DNA from: Halicephalobus mephisto
Lineage: Eukaryota > Nematoda > Chromadorea > Rhabditida > Panagrolaimidae
DNA: 57,592 nt
Assembly (NCBI GenBank): GCA_009193035.1
Contig: SWDT01000330.1
Span: 1-57,592 of the forward strand
Direction of reading: 5' to 3'
The notes under the pieces are model-generated. The model worked only from the letters and a program-made list of their open reading frames with translations. It ran no database searches and was not told the origin of the DNA. Position numbers and translations under genes: made by a program. Of this stretch, positions 12,148 to 22,648 are shown piece after piece (position 1 is the stretch's first letter; each line of letters starts with the position of its first letter).

Positions 12148-12430
12148 AAAATTACTTTTATCTAAGTAACTTTCTGAAATCAGTTAAAAAATTACTTTTA
12201 TCTAAGTGGCTTTCTGAAATTAGTTAAAAAATTATTTTAATCCAAGTGGTTTTCTGAAATCAGTTAAAAAATTATTTTAATCCAAGTGGCTTTCTGAAAT
12301 TAGTTAAAAAATTACTTTTATTTAAGTGGTTTTCTGACATCAGTTAAAAAATCGCCTTAATCCAAGTGGTTTTCTGAAATTAGTTAAAAAATTACTTTTA
12401 TCTAAGTAACTTTCTGAAATCAGTTATATA
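12140..12430. repeat. 40-bp minisatellite, seven copies, overlapping a stop codon
   Basis: Units beginning TCAGTTAAAAAATTACTTTT or TTAGTTAAAAAATTA start near 12140, 12180, 12220, 12259, 12299, 12339 and 12379, and end in GGCTTTCTGAAA-type sequence. The first unit supplies the transporter's final Ser codon and TAA (12145-12147), so the 3' UTR must begin as satellite. Confidence 0.9.
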
Positions 12431-13458
12431 CCAAATCAGAAATTTTTAAAAGCACATTTAAAATTAAAATTTATTTAACTTTTTTAGAAACGAGAAAATC
12501 CATGATATATCCTAAAATTCTACTTTTCGATTTTTTTATTTTTTTCATTTCTTCGAAAAATTAATTATAGAATAGTAATTAATGTAGAAAGTAAATACAA
12601 TTAGAGAAAAGTTTTATTAAAATTAGTGAATTTTAAATTTTAAAAAAATTTATACTTGGTAATCAGAGGAGCAAGTTCAATTTTTCATTTTTTTTATTAT
12701 TTTTTCGAAAAATTCTTTATATAGTTACAATCAGCTAGAAATTTATATATAATTATAAAAAAGAATGATTAAAATTAGTAAAATTTAAATAGGAAAAAGT
12801 TGATCCTAAAATCTATATTCGAGAATTCGATAAGCAAACTGATAAGCTTTTTTTCGCATTTTGCATCACTTTTTCGGAAAATCATTTATATATTTATAAT
12901 CAGCTAGAAATTTACATATAATTATAAAAAAGAATGATTAAAATTAGCAAAATTTAAATAGGAAAAAGTTGATCCTAAAATCTATATTCGAGAATTCGAT
13001 AAGCAAACTGATGAGTTCCATTTTTCATTTTTTTTATTATTTTTTCGAAAAATCCTTTATATAGTTACAATCAGCTTGAAATTTACATATAATTATAAAA
13101 AAGAATGATTAAAATTAGTAAAATTTAAATAGGAAAAGTTGATCCTAAAATTGACGCTTGGCAGCTCCCAAACATCCAGGTTCTCTTTCGTTTTTCCGAA
13201 AATGCGATATATGAAATTTTTCACATTTACTTTTTTTCTCGCCCCAGAAGGATATTCACCAAAAATAACAAAATTATTTTGAATGTACATTGTGAAATTT
13301 AAAAATTAGTAATGTTTTGATTCAAAAAACCACTTTAACGAAGAAAAAAAATTTCGAATTTCAATGTTCTTCTATCAGATATTTAATTTTAAAAAAAACG
13401 AAATAATTATGCACAATTTGGTTACATTATTGTACTTTGGGGTTGACTAGGACTGTGG
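12148..13458. other. Intergenic region between convergent transporter and secreted-protein genes
   Basis: No gene seen. It contains the 40-bp array, then three copies of a roughly 168-bp repeat, then about 300 bp of AT-rich sequence towards the 3' end of the next, convergent gene. The 13093-13290 minus open frame falls at the edge of the repeats and shows no start context or protein-like composition. Confidence 0.6.
12685..13150. repeat. Tandem repeat, about 168 bp unit, three copies
   Basis: Units near 12685, 12853 and 13021 share CGAAAAAT(T/C)CTTTATATAGTTACAATCAGC-type sequence and TTTAAATAGGAAAAAGTTGATCCTAAAAT; two also share TATATTCGAGAATTCGATAAGCAAACTGAT. Confidence 0.88.
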
Positions 13459-14539
13459 TTATGCCCTGCGGCAATCCTGGATTCTGGTGAAGGGAAATTC
13501 GTTCAAAATTGCGGCTCTCGAAATTTGGTTGTTTATCATCCCGATGAGCGTCTCCTGGGTCCAGCCGCAGAGCTCTAGATCCGGGGATCTGCTCAGGACC
13601 CTGGCGAATCTCTCGCATAACATCCCCTCAGGACCTGTGACGGATTCTTTTGCTATTTTCATCACGGCAATTTGGTATTCAGAAGACGAATTTTCTTCGA
13701 GATTTTTGAATTCGAGTTTTTTTGAAATAACATTTTTCATTTTTTCAACGAAACTGGATGAATTGTCTACTTCGTCCAGGACTTGATGGAGACAGATCTG
13801 GGCTTGGAGATATCTTTCAGGATCAGCACAGCTTTTCTGAAGGTAAAATTCGGCGTATTGAACGGCGGCTTCGGCGTAGATTCTGTCGAATTTCGAACAT
13901 TCAGAAGAACAGAAAATCCAAGCCGGAAGAGCGTGAGGGACTATGGAATCACAGAGCTCAGTCGCCATCTCCAGTCCCTCGGCCGTTATCGTCCCGTTGT
14001 CGTCCAGAAGCTCCAGGGCATATTCGTCGATCAACATGTACCACTTCAGATCAGCTCGAGGATCCACATCCGGGATTAATTTCAGGACGTTTTCCAGACA
14101 TGTATTCAGACACAAACTGCAACCATATTACTGTAGAATTTCAAAATTTTAAATTTTTATAAATTTTATAAATTTTAAATTTTTAAATTTTTATAAATTT
14201 TATAAATTTTTTAATTTTTATAAATTATAAATTTTTAAATTTTTTAAATTTTTTATTAATTTTAAATTTTTTCAAATTTTTATAAATTTTTAATTTTTTA
14301 AATTTCTCTAAAATTTTTAAATTTTTTTTATTTTTATTTTTTTATTTTTTTACTTTTTTTTATTTTTATTTTTTTATTTTTTTACTTTTTTTTATTTTTA
14401 TTTTTTTATTATTTTTTTGAATAAAAATAAAAAAATTAACTCACGACGCTTCTTTGGTTTTTTTCTCTTTTTCGATCGGAAGTCCTTCGGTCAGCAAAAA
14501 AACGAAAAAAATATAAAAAATAATTAATTCGAAATTCAT
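13459..14539 (-). CDS. Secreted cysteine-containing protein of unknown function
   Basis: Two predicted exons, 14445-14539 and 13459-14116, giving 250 residues with matching phase (95 nt, then one base completes a Ser codon). The first exon encodes a signal-peptide-like start: FELIIFYIFFVFLLTEG after the initial Met-Asn, so the product should be secreted. The mature part is helical in appearance and has about ten cysteines spread through it (for example SLCLNTC near the start, FCSSECSK, SCADPERYLQAQICL, ELCGW, and a C-terminal QDC), suggesting disulfides. One NSS sequon is present. I do not recognise the family; a nematode DUF19-like fold is a loose possibility that I cannot support by motif. 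The intron is a long A/T low-complexity run. It is convergent with the transporter gene. Confidence 0.7.
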
Positions 14540-15334
14540 TTTTAAATTTTCTTTGTTAAAAATTGTTCAAGAACAAAGTTTACAGTAGATTGATGCAATT
14601 GTTTTTGTCGGATTTCTTTTAACTCGATTCCGCAGGTCCCGGGGACAGCTGTCTCGGGTTATGTTTCACGTTCAATCCAAAAAGTTTAAAAAATCCAAAA
14701 AAATTAAAAATTAAAAAAATTCAAAATCCAAAAAAATTCAAAAAAATTCAAAAAATTCAAAAAATTCAAAAAATTCGAAAAAATTAAAAATTTTAAAAAA
14801 TCCAAAAAAATTTTTAAATTCAAAAAAATTCAAAAAATTTTAAAAAATTAAAAATTTTAAAAAATTAAAAATTTTAAAAATTCAGAAATTTAAAAATCTA
14901 AAAAATTTTAAAATTTGAAACCGCACAGCTGTTGAATGGCCATTTGCCCTGAGGCAGTTTGCAAATTATGACACGTGAAGATTTCTTAGATTTTAAACTT
15001 GAAAAATCAATTTTCATTTGACATCATTTAAAAAAATTAAATTAATTTTGATGGATTGGTTTCGTTCAAAAAAGTCGCATTTTTTGTTTTAAACAACTCC
15101 GAAGAGCCACACATGGACACCAAAACCGTTTTTCAATCATAAAAGTTTATTTTTATCAAAGAAAAAATTTCTGTGATTTATTTGTTATTTTCGATCAGAC
15201 GATAGTGATGTGTCGCTGGAATGCGGACGACGACTGAAGTTTAGTCAAAGTGGCCTAAATCAGCTGTGGGTAATTTCAAAAGTCTCGCCAATTGTCTTCA
15301 GAATCCTCTGTTTTTAAAAAACGAAATTCTACAT

Positions 15335-15745
15335 ATAAAACATTAAAAAAAATAAGACTTCATATATCAAAAATTTTTAAAAATGAAACCTCATATATCA
15401 AAAAGTAGTAAAAATTAAATCTCATATATCAAATATTTTAAAAAATAAAACTTCATATATCAAAAAGTAACAAAAATTAAATTTCATATATCAAAAAGTA
15501 ATACAAATGACATCTCATATATCAAATATTTTAAAAAATAAAACTTCATATATCAAAAAGTAACAAAAATTAAATTTCATATATCAAAAACTGAAAAAAA
15601 TTAAATTTCATATATCAAAAAGTAATACAAATGACATCTCATATATCAAAAAGTAGTAAAAATTAAACTTTATATATTAGATATAAAAAAAACTAAAATC
15701 TTATGCATCAAAAAGTAATAAAAATGAAATCTCATATATCAAAAG
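15335..15745. repeat. Array of TCATATATCAAAAAGTAA-type units
   Basis: About 37-bp units with TCATATATCAAAAAGTAACA and AAAAATTAAATTTCATATATC recur about ten times with small changes. Confidence 0.85.
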
Positions 15746-16274
15746 CATTTTTAAAAAGTGGAAAATAACCTATGGATGTTTAGACTCTGGTTTTAGGATT
15801 GCTTGTTTTTATTTTAATAATTTATTTTTAAATTAAATGTAAATTCCAAACTCATTTTTATTTAATTACTTTTTCAAAAAAAATAAAAATTTAAATTTTT
15901 GCATCGATAAAATTTTTTTAATTAAATTTTTTAAATTAAACGTAACTTTCAAGTTTATTGCGCTTATTTGATTAGTTGTTCAGAAAAGTAAGTAAAGATA
16001 CGTCATAATTTAACTTTTTTCATATATCAAACGGCAAAGGAATGTGAAGGACATTCAGCAGTGTTTCAATTACGAATTTTGAAATCGCTCACTTCCCATT
16101 TTAATTTTCTCAAATTTTAACATTTTTTCACAATTAAATGTAAATTTCGAAATAATCACTTATTTAATTAATTTTAAAAAATCTAAAAATTTAATTTCTT
16201 CCATATATCGAAAATTTAAATTTTTTAAAAGTACTTCATTCCAGAAAATCACATAAAAAATAAAATTTAAATTA

Positions 16275-16660
16275 TAGTTATTTTTAAAATTTTCAATTTC
16301 ATATATAAATTACTCCAAAAACATCGATTTCATATATAAATTACTCCAAAAACACCGATTTCATTTATCAATTTTCCTTAAAAATTTGATTTCATATATT
16401 AATTTTCTTTAAAACTTCGATTTCATATATTAATTACTCCAAAAACTTCGATTTCATATATCAATTGTCCTTAAAAATTTGACTTCATATATCAATTGTC
16501 CTTAAAACTTTGATTTCATATATTAATTTTCTTTAAAACTTCGATTTCATATATAAATTACTCCAAAAACATCGATTTCATATATGAATTACTCCAAAAA
16601 CTTCGATTTCACATGTCAATGTTCTTTGAAACTTTGACTTCATATATGACTTCCCTTGAA
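16275..16660. repeat. Array of GATTTCATATATAAATTACTCC-type units
   Basis: Roughly 31-36 bp units alternate between an AAATTACTCCAAAAAC version and a CAATTGTCCTTAAAA version, each with the CATATAT core. It is a relative of the 15335-15745 array, about 500 bp away. Confidence 0.85.
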
Positions 16661-16761
16661 AAAGTACTTTGACTATAGTTTATTTCCACGTGAGCAAAAT
16701 AAGAATCAAAAATGGTCGAAAGACTGTCATGAGAAAGTATCAAAGATCTACAATCACTGGA

Positions 16762-18036
16762 TTATGAAATTTTAGAAGTTATTTTGTAACTTTCTGGATT
16801 CAAGTAGAAATCGATCGGCAATGAGCCCCTGACAGTCGTCTGGTTGTTGTTGATCGAAGAAGTGAATTTGTTCGTTGGCATCCTTGCCGAAGACGACAGT
16901 AACGTCGAGCAGTTCGAAGTCGGGGGTTTTGAAAAATCGGACTTCCAATTTGGCCAGTCAATCCTTCCCAGGTCGAGGTGAAGTTCCATGCATTTTGGTA
17001 AAACCAACGGCGACGTGAGGATTTCTGAAAACTCGACTCTTAAAACGAAAACTTGCACATTTCGGTTTCGAAATCAACTGATTTCACTTTTTCTTGTTTT
17101 TTCTTAATTTTTGGCTTTTTCCGCGTAATTTTATATGGAAGTTTGGTTTTTCCTTACCCTTTGTTCCCGGACGATGTCTTTCATTCATGGATAACAGCAC
17201 ATTCACCAATTCCCGCAATTTGTCGCTCACTTCTCGAACCATTGTTTCTACTTTCCCCTGAAAGTGATTTTCATTAGCTTTTTTCTCTTTTTTCTTCCAG
17301 AATCCGTTTATCGGTTTTGGGATATCTCCTTACCGTGGTAATCTTGAGAACGATGGATGGGAAGGAATCTCCGTCGAAAGCCCGCTTGAGCTCGATCAAC
17401 TCAAAAAGAACGCAACCTAACGACCATAGGTCCGATTTTGTGTCGTATTTGCGACCTTCACAAATCTCTGGAGATAGGTAATTTGGAGTCCCAATCATTG
17501 TCGAGGCCAAATCCCGTGTACTGAGTTCTCTTGCGATTCCGAAATCCGCCAGTTTCACAATTGTTCTCTTTCGGTTGAGTAAAATATTTTGAGTTTTCAG
17601 ATCTCTGTGGAGGATTTTTTTAGAGTGAATATAATCTAGAGCCATTGTTACTTGGGTAAAGTAATAGAGAACCATGTCCTCTGATAGGTATGTTCCTTTT
17701 TGATCACGAATGAGCTGCTCCATCGTTCCGCCTTCTGCGTATTCCATAACCATGTGTAGAATTCCGTTCGCGATGAATGAGTCATAGAAGCTGATCACGT
17801 TTGGATGAGCTAATCTGTTGAGTACTTGAGCCTCTCCTGAAGGGAACTTTAGATTTTAATTAATTCCCAGACTTACTTTGAATAGCGTTCTCCTCGTGCT
17901 TTGTCCTACAGTCGACCAAAACGGTTTTGATCACAACACGATGACGGAATCTGTCATTTTTCGCTTGGCAGAGATAGCAGATTCCATAAGCTCCACGTCC
18001 GATGACAGAAAGCTTTTCAAATTTCTCCATGGTCAT
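16762..18036 (-). CDS. nekl-2: NIMA-related kinase, Nek8/Nek9 type without RCC1 domain
   Basis: Predicted exons 17877-18036, 17334-17836, 17158-17257 and 16762-17024; 341 residues, phases all consistent. It is a Ser/Thr protein kinase: glycine-rich loop GRGAYG at 13-18, catalytic lysine K37, HRDLKTQN with Asp132, DFG at 151-153, and SPE in place of APE. MNERHRPGTKE ends the kinase domain, and PKCMELHLDLG just after it matches the Nek8/9 tail. Vertebrate Nek8 and Nek9 carry RCC1 repeats; this protein stops about 60 residues after the kinase, as the worm NEKL-2 does. By homology, NEKL-2 acts in epidermal moulting and clathrin-dependent endocytosis together with ankyrin partners. A second ATG lies two codons inside (18030). 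It is divergent with the BI-1 gene. Confidence 0.9.
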
Positions 18037-19337
18037 CGGCCTTTGTTTTTTAAAGATGGTAGCCTAAATATAGTTCCGAAATAAAGCAGGTTTCAAGGGG
18101 GTAAGGCTGATGAATACTGAGAATCTGCTGAACAGGTCATAGACAGAATAGACACCACTCTGGCCACACGGGCGATTTACGTTGAAACCCGCGAATGAGA
18201 TGGAATGCGCAATCGAATGAAGGAGCTCGGTGGACTTCGGGACTGCCGCCTTGTTCGTGCGTTTCTCAGTCGTGATTGTTCTTGCTTCTGGTTTCTGTAG
18301 ACGAACGTGTTTGTCGGTCACCAGATTCCGATCACGAGCTCACATCGAAGTCTGAACCACTTTTGTTTCTCTTTGGTTGAGAGAGACATTAGCATTGGAA
18401 CAAGTTTCTGATGAATCGAAGCAACCTGAATTTCAGGTTCAAAGATCGAGGGTAGTCGATTTGACGAACCTCATTGTTGTTGAATTTTATGAATGAAAAT
18501 TATTGTTTTAATTCGTCATTTGTTTCCAAGGCCAGTTTTCGGTTTCCCGTTGTTTATTGTTTGCAAATTGGTATAGATTCTTTATTTCTCAATTATTTCG
18601 TAAGATTTTGCTGAAAGCTGCAGATTCCAGTAGGAAATTTGGAGACATTTGAGAATATTTCTGGTGGACTTCAGAATTTAGTAAGGAGTTTTGGGATTTT
18701 GGGGATCTTATAGAAGCTTCTAGAAGTCAGTTGAAACTTATAGAAGCTTCTAGAATTTAATAGAAATCTTTCAGAATCTCGTGGAAGATTCTAGAATCTA
18801 ATTGAAACTTGGGAATCTTACTGGAGCTTTCAGAATCCATCGCAAAGTTCTGTAATTTCCAGGAATTTTAAGTTTCTATAATCTTAGAATCCAACAGAAA
18901 TTTCAGAACAGTTCAGGATGCAATGCAATCTAAAATTTTACAATAATATGCATGTAATTTTCGCAGTATTTTTTAAAATTTTGAACCTAGTAACTTTGCA
19001 ACTGTTTCATAACTTAATTTTTGTTTATCATCGAACGTCACCAAATAGACTGACACGTTGACTAAGAACCGAACACTGTGTTTCTTAATTCCCGCTGGTC
19101 CTTTGACGAAAGAAGTCCGCTGTTGCTGCTGGAAACTACTCGACTCTGGCATTCGTTTTTTTATTGATTTATTCTCATTGCATTATTTTTTATCTAGTGT
19201 GCGTTCTGCACTCGTACAATTTGATTACATATTTAAGTTAATTTTTGCCGTGGCAACCGTTAGCAATTTTGCATTTAGTAAATTTACATTTGTTAAATTT
19301 GGTTGTTTTAGATCGAATAACGTTGATATAATTCATA
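18037..19337. promoter_or_regulatory. Divergent intergenic region, nekl-2 / Bax inhibitor-1 operon
   Basis: About 1.3 kb without a believable gene. The 18060-18500 part is unusually balanced in base composition and is probably the nekl-2 promoter and 5' UTR; its 85-codon minus open frame is closed by a stop before the kinase start. About 18650-18900 is a loose TTCTAGAATCTAAT-like repeat. The rest leads to the operon's first ATG at 19338. Confidence 0.5.
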
Positions 19338-20388
19338 ATGGCTGCTCGCTCTGTCGATCCAACGAATATACTCGGCAATATCGAGCGAATTTTCTCCACT
19401 TTGAACATTTCACTGTAAGTTTTGTTTTTATATGTGAATTTGGCTTCATATGTAGGTTTAGCTTCATATGTCAGTTTACTTTTATATATTAACTTGTTTT
19501 TATATATCAATTTCTATGCGAGTGAATTCTTGCGCGCGCTTATGAACTGGCAGTTTTGTAAGTGAAATGGCAAATGTGGCTAATCAATGAACTTTTGCTA
19601 ACAAGTGGTTTTTTATTTTAGAATTATACAGTGATATCGATTTGTTTTTACATACGAATTTATTACCATATATTAGTTTCATTATTTTCAGGGAGAAAGA
19701 TGTCAAAGATCACTTGAAGAATGTGTACAGTACTTTGACGTTTGCGTTGATTACAGCTATGATTGGAGCTGGAGCTAACCATGTCTTTGAGTTTCATGGT
19801 TTGTCGTTCTTGTTCGCTATTGCCCAATTCGGATTGATCTTCATGTTGGCAACGACTCCATTCAATCGTGAGAATGAAAACAAACGTTTGGCTTATCTTC
19901 TTGGATTTGCCTTCTTTGTTGGATGCAATACTGGACCGTTGGTTGAAATAATTGGTGCTAAGGATCCATCTGTCGTTTTGAATGCCTATTTGATCACTTT
20001 GATCGTTTTTGGCAGTTTTTCACTCTCTGCTCTGTATGCTGAATCTACCAAATTCCTCCATCTTGGAGGTAGGATTTGAGTTTTGTGTGAAGTGTTGATA
20101 TGTGAAATTTCAGGAATTTTGACCTCTGCTTTGTTTTGTTTGCTGATTACCAGCTTCTTTGCTCGCAGTCAGTTCATGTACTCCGTTATCCTTTGGGGAG
20201 GTCTCGGAATCAACTGCGCCTTTATCCTTTATGATACTCAGTTGATTGCTGAACGTAAACGTCGTGGAGACAGTGACTACATCTGGCATACTATTATTCT
20301 TTTCCTTGATTTTGTCAATGTCTTCCGTTACATCTTGATTCTTCTCAAGGATAAGAGTGACAATGATCGTCGTCGCCGTCGTGACTAA
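19338..20388 (+). CDS. TMBIM6: Bax inhibitor-1 (TMBIM6 family) ER membrane protein
   Basis: Three predicted exons, 19338-19414, 19692-20068 and 20114-20388; 242 residues, close to the 237 of the human protein. BI-1 proteins sit in the ER membrane, form a pH-sensitive calcium leak and damp ER-stress and Bax-linked cell death. Six or more hydrophobic segments cover residues about 40-225. The diagnostic C-terminal block is present: ILYDTQLIAERKRRGDSDYI, then HTIILFLDFVNVFRYILILL, including the two acidic positions thought to form the pH sensor. The tail is strongly basic (RRRRRD), as in the family. Start: the first ATG, with a short cytosolic N-terminus. It is followed after 238 bp by a trans-splice-like acceptor, so it is probably the first gene of an operon. 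Confidence 0.93.
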
Positions 20389-20613
20389 TTTGGTGGATAT
20401 AATACCTTCGGTTTAACCATTTCCATGTAATCAGAGTTATAGAAATTTTTGAATTTAATATGGCTTAAGATATTAGTCATTAATTCACTCGATAATCGTG
20501 ATCTATTTATTTTTGCAGGTGTTTTTTGAATGAAAGTTTATTATCTGTGCGAGTTATTTGAATTATAGGTTTTCCTCAAGTATTGTCTGTTTTTTGTGGT
20601 TTGTTTATTTTTA

Positions 20614-20627
20614 TTTTTTTTTCTAGT
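20614..20627 (+). promoter_or_regulatory. Likely SL trans-splice acceptor before the acyltransferase
   Basis: A T-rich tract ending TTCTAG at 20626, one base before the ATG at 20628 and 238 bp after the BI-1 stop. There is no upstream exon to join, which points to spliced-leader addition in an operon. Confidence 0.65.
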
Positions 20628-22251
20628 ATGTTTATCCAAGGTATAATTTGGATTGATAAGGCTAGATTTTGGATTCCGACAAGTTTATTATCGGCTTCAA
20701 TGGTACCGTTTGCGACAGTAAGCTTGTCAATGGGAATTATTTCTTGGATTATTCCGAAAAAATTATGGAAATTTCTAGATAATAAGCTTTATTCGGCGTA
20801 TATGAGATTGACATTGTTTGTTTTTGAAAGTGTTTCAAATGTTGAAATTAATTTATATGGTGATATTGATTATTTAAAAAATGAAAAAGAATCAGTAATT
20901 GTTATTTCTAATCATCAATCTAACGTTGATTGGGCGATCATTAATATGTTAGCAGCGAGACAATCGGAAAATGGATTTGAATATGGATTAAGATTTGTTG
21001 TGAAATATGCTATTCATTTTGTTCCGTTATTTGGATGGTATATTTTTCAAGTAAGTTTTTATATAAAAAAGTGAATTTTTGAATTCGCGCGTAGATGAGC
21101 AAAGTACCTAAGAACAGGGAAAAATAACAAATCTGGAAAATTAATGTTACAATTGACTCGTTCCTTTTTACCTAAATTCTAACTTTCTAGAAATTCATAT
21201 TAAAATAATTCAAAAAATTTTTATATCATGATTTTTCGAATTCGCGCGCAGATGAGCAAAGTATCTAAGAACAGGAAAAATGACAAATCTGGAAAATTAA
21301 TGTTACAATTGACTCGTTCCTTTTTACCTAAATTCTAACTTTCTAGAAATTCATATTAAAATAATTCAAAAAATTTTTATTTTATATCATGATTTTTTGA
21401 ATTCGCGCGTAGATGAGCAAAGTATCTAAGAACAGAAAAAATGGCAAATCTAACAACTCATTAAAATTAACCTGTTTTCTTTTCTTACTCATTTTACAGT
21501 AGTTCTGGACGGTTATAAAAATGCCTATTTTTGGTTTTTGTAATAATTGTTGTTTATTTTCCAGCACGGGTATATTTACGTTCGTCGTTTTGGTGCCTTT
21601 GTTCCGGATCCTTTGTTACGGCAGTTTGAACATTTGAGAAACGTTGGAGAACCATTTTGGCTTCATATATTTCCAGAAGGAACGAGATTCAACAAGAAGA
21701 AATCACGAGTTATTGAGGATTCTAAAGCTCATGCGAAGAATAAAGGTCGTCCGGTTCCAGAATTTACTCTTGTGCCTAGAGCTGGAGCTTTTAGTTTGGC
21801 TGTTGAGGAATTGAAGCCAGTCTTGGACGCTGTCTATGATGTCACTATTGCTTACGGTCAAACGAGACTAGAGAATAGGATGGGCTTAGCTCCGAATATG
21901 TTTGAATTTGTTTCTGGATCTCATCAAGGCAAGCAAATCCATATTCATGTCAGAAGATTTCCAGCTTCAGAAGTTCCATCTGAAAAACATGCAATAAAAC
22001 AATGGTTGAATGATAGATTTGTAACGAAAGATGAATTGATGAAGCAGTTTTACACTTCTGGAAGTTTTCCTGATCTCTATGAAAAGAAGGCTCCTAAAAT
22101 TCCTTTCATCAGAACAGCTGTGCCTTTTATCGGTTTTGTTTCTCTTCTGGCTTTACCAATCTTCTCCGAAAAAGTAAGAAAAGCATATCTGTTGACAATG
22201 GCGAGTTCTCCTTTCTTGGTTCTCTGGCTTCATATCAGGAAATGTGTCTGA
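20628..22251 (+). CDS. AGPAT5: AGPAT5/LPIAT-like lysophospholipid acyltransferase
   Basis: Two predicted exons, 20628-21050 and 21565-22251; 369 residues versus 364 in human AGPAT5. The family moves an acyl chain from acyl-CoA to lysophosphatidic acid or related lysolipids in ER or mitochondrial membranes. The catalytic NHX4D motif is NHQSNVD at 95-101, and the second block FPEGTR is at 177-182. Two N-terminal hydrophobic segments (about 2-40) and two more at the C-terminus (about 310-365) would anchor it. The open frame extends upstream of 20628 but only through the T-rich acceptor tract, so I chose the first ATG after TTCTAG. The intron contains three copies of a dispersed repeat that also appears inverted near 27.3-28.3 kb. 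Confidence 0.88.
21080..21445. repeat. Dispersed repeat with GCGCG(C/T)AGATGAGCAAAGTA core, three copies
   Basis: Three head-to-tail copies in the acyltransferase intron, each with GAATTCGCGCG, then GATGAGCAAAGTA(T/C)CTAAGAACAG. A longer block in front (GACTCGTTCCTTTTTACCTA, then TTCTAGAAATTCATATTAAA) is shared by the first two intervals. The same sequence in reverse complement is at 27310-27535 and 28120-28345. Confidence 0.9.
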
Positions 22252-22634
22252 ATTTTGTTGGTATTTGCTCAGTAATATAGTGGAAGTTAGTTATATCGTT
22301 ATTGAAGAATAGGATAAATTTAGGCCAAAAAATGAGAATAATATCACGAATATGAGGATAAATATAAATGTTAAAATAATAATTTGTTAAATTGAACATT
22401 GTTATCGAGGATATGGAAATATATGAAGAATTAAAATTTAAAAAAATTAAAGATAAAATGATTTACAAAGGATTAATTAGGGAAAATTAGAGAAATTTGA
22501 AAATTAATTTTGTTGTTGATTCATGGGTCTCGAAACGAAAATCTGAATATTAATTTTGGCGCCGGGATTTTTTTATCGATGTTTTTGAAGATTTCGTCAT
22601 TAATGTTTTTGTTTTTTTTGTTTTATTAATTTTT

Positions 22635-22648
22635 TTATTTTAGCAGGA
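22635..22648 (+). promoter_or_regulatory. Likely SL trans-splice acceptor before the kleisin gene
   Basis: TTTATTTTAG ends at 22643, five bases before the ATG at 22649 and 392 bp after the acyltransferase stop. Confidence 0.65.

Larger units (their letters stand above)
14540..16761. other. Intergenic repeat region upstream of the secreted-protein gene
   Basis: No supportable gene. It holds an AAAAATTCAAAAAATT-type low-complexity run (14680-14930), a higher-complexity segment at about 14930-15310 where I see no convincing frame, and two families of CATATATC/CATATATA short tandem repeats listed separately. The higher-complexity DNA just above 14540 is the likely promoter of the secreted-protein gene. 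Confidence 0.55.

Noticed and set aside
12140..12430. CRISPR-like regular repeat
   Set aside because: Units are contiguous with no unique spacers, and the host is a eukaryote; the same holds for the other arrays.
18064..18321. 85-codon minus frame upstream of nekl-2
   Set aside because: It stops before the kinase start and is not in frame with it; no homology or exon signals. Probably promoter or 5' UTR.
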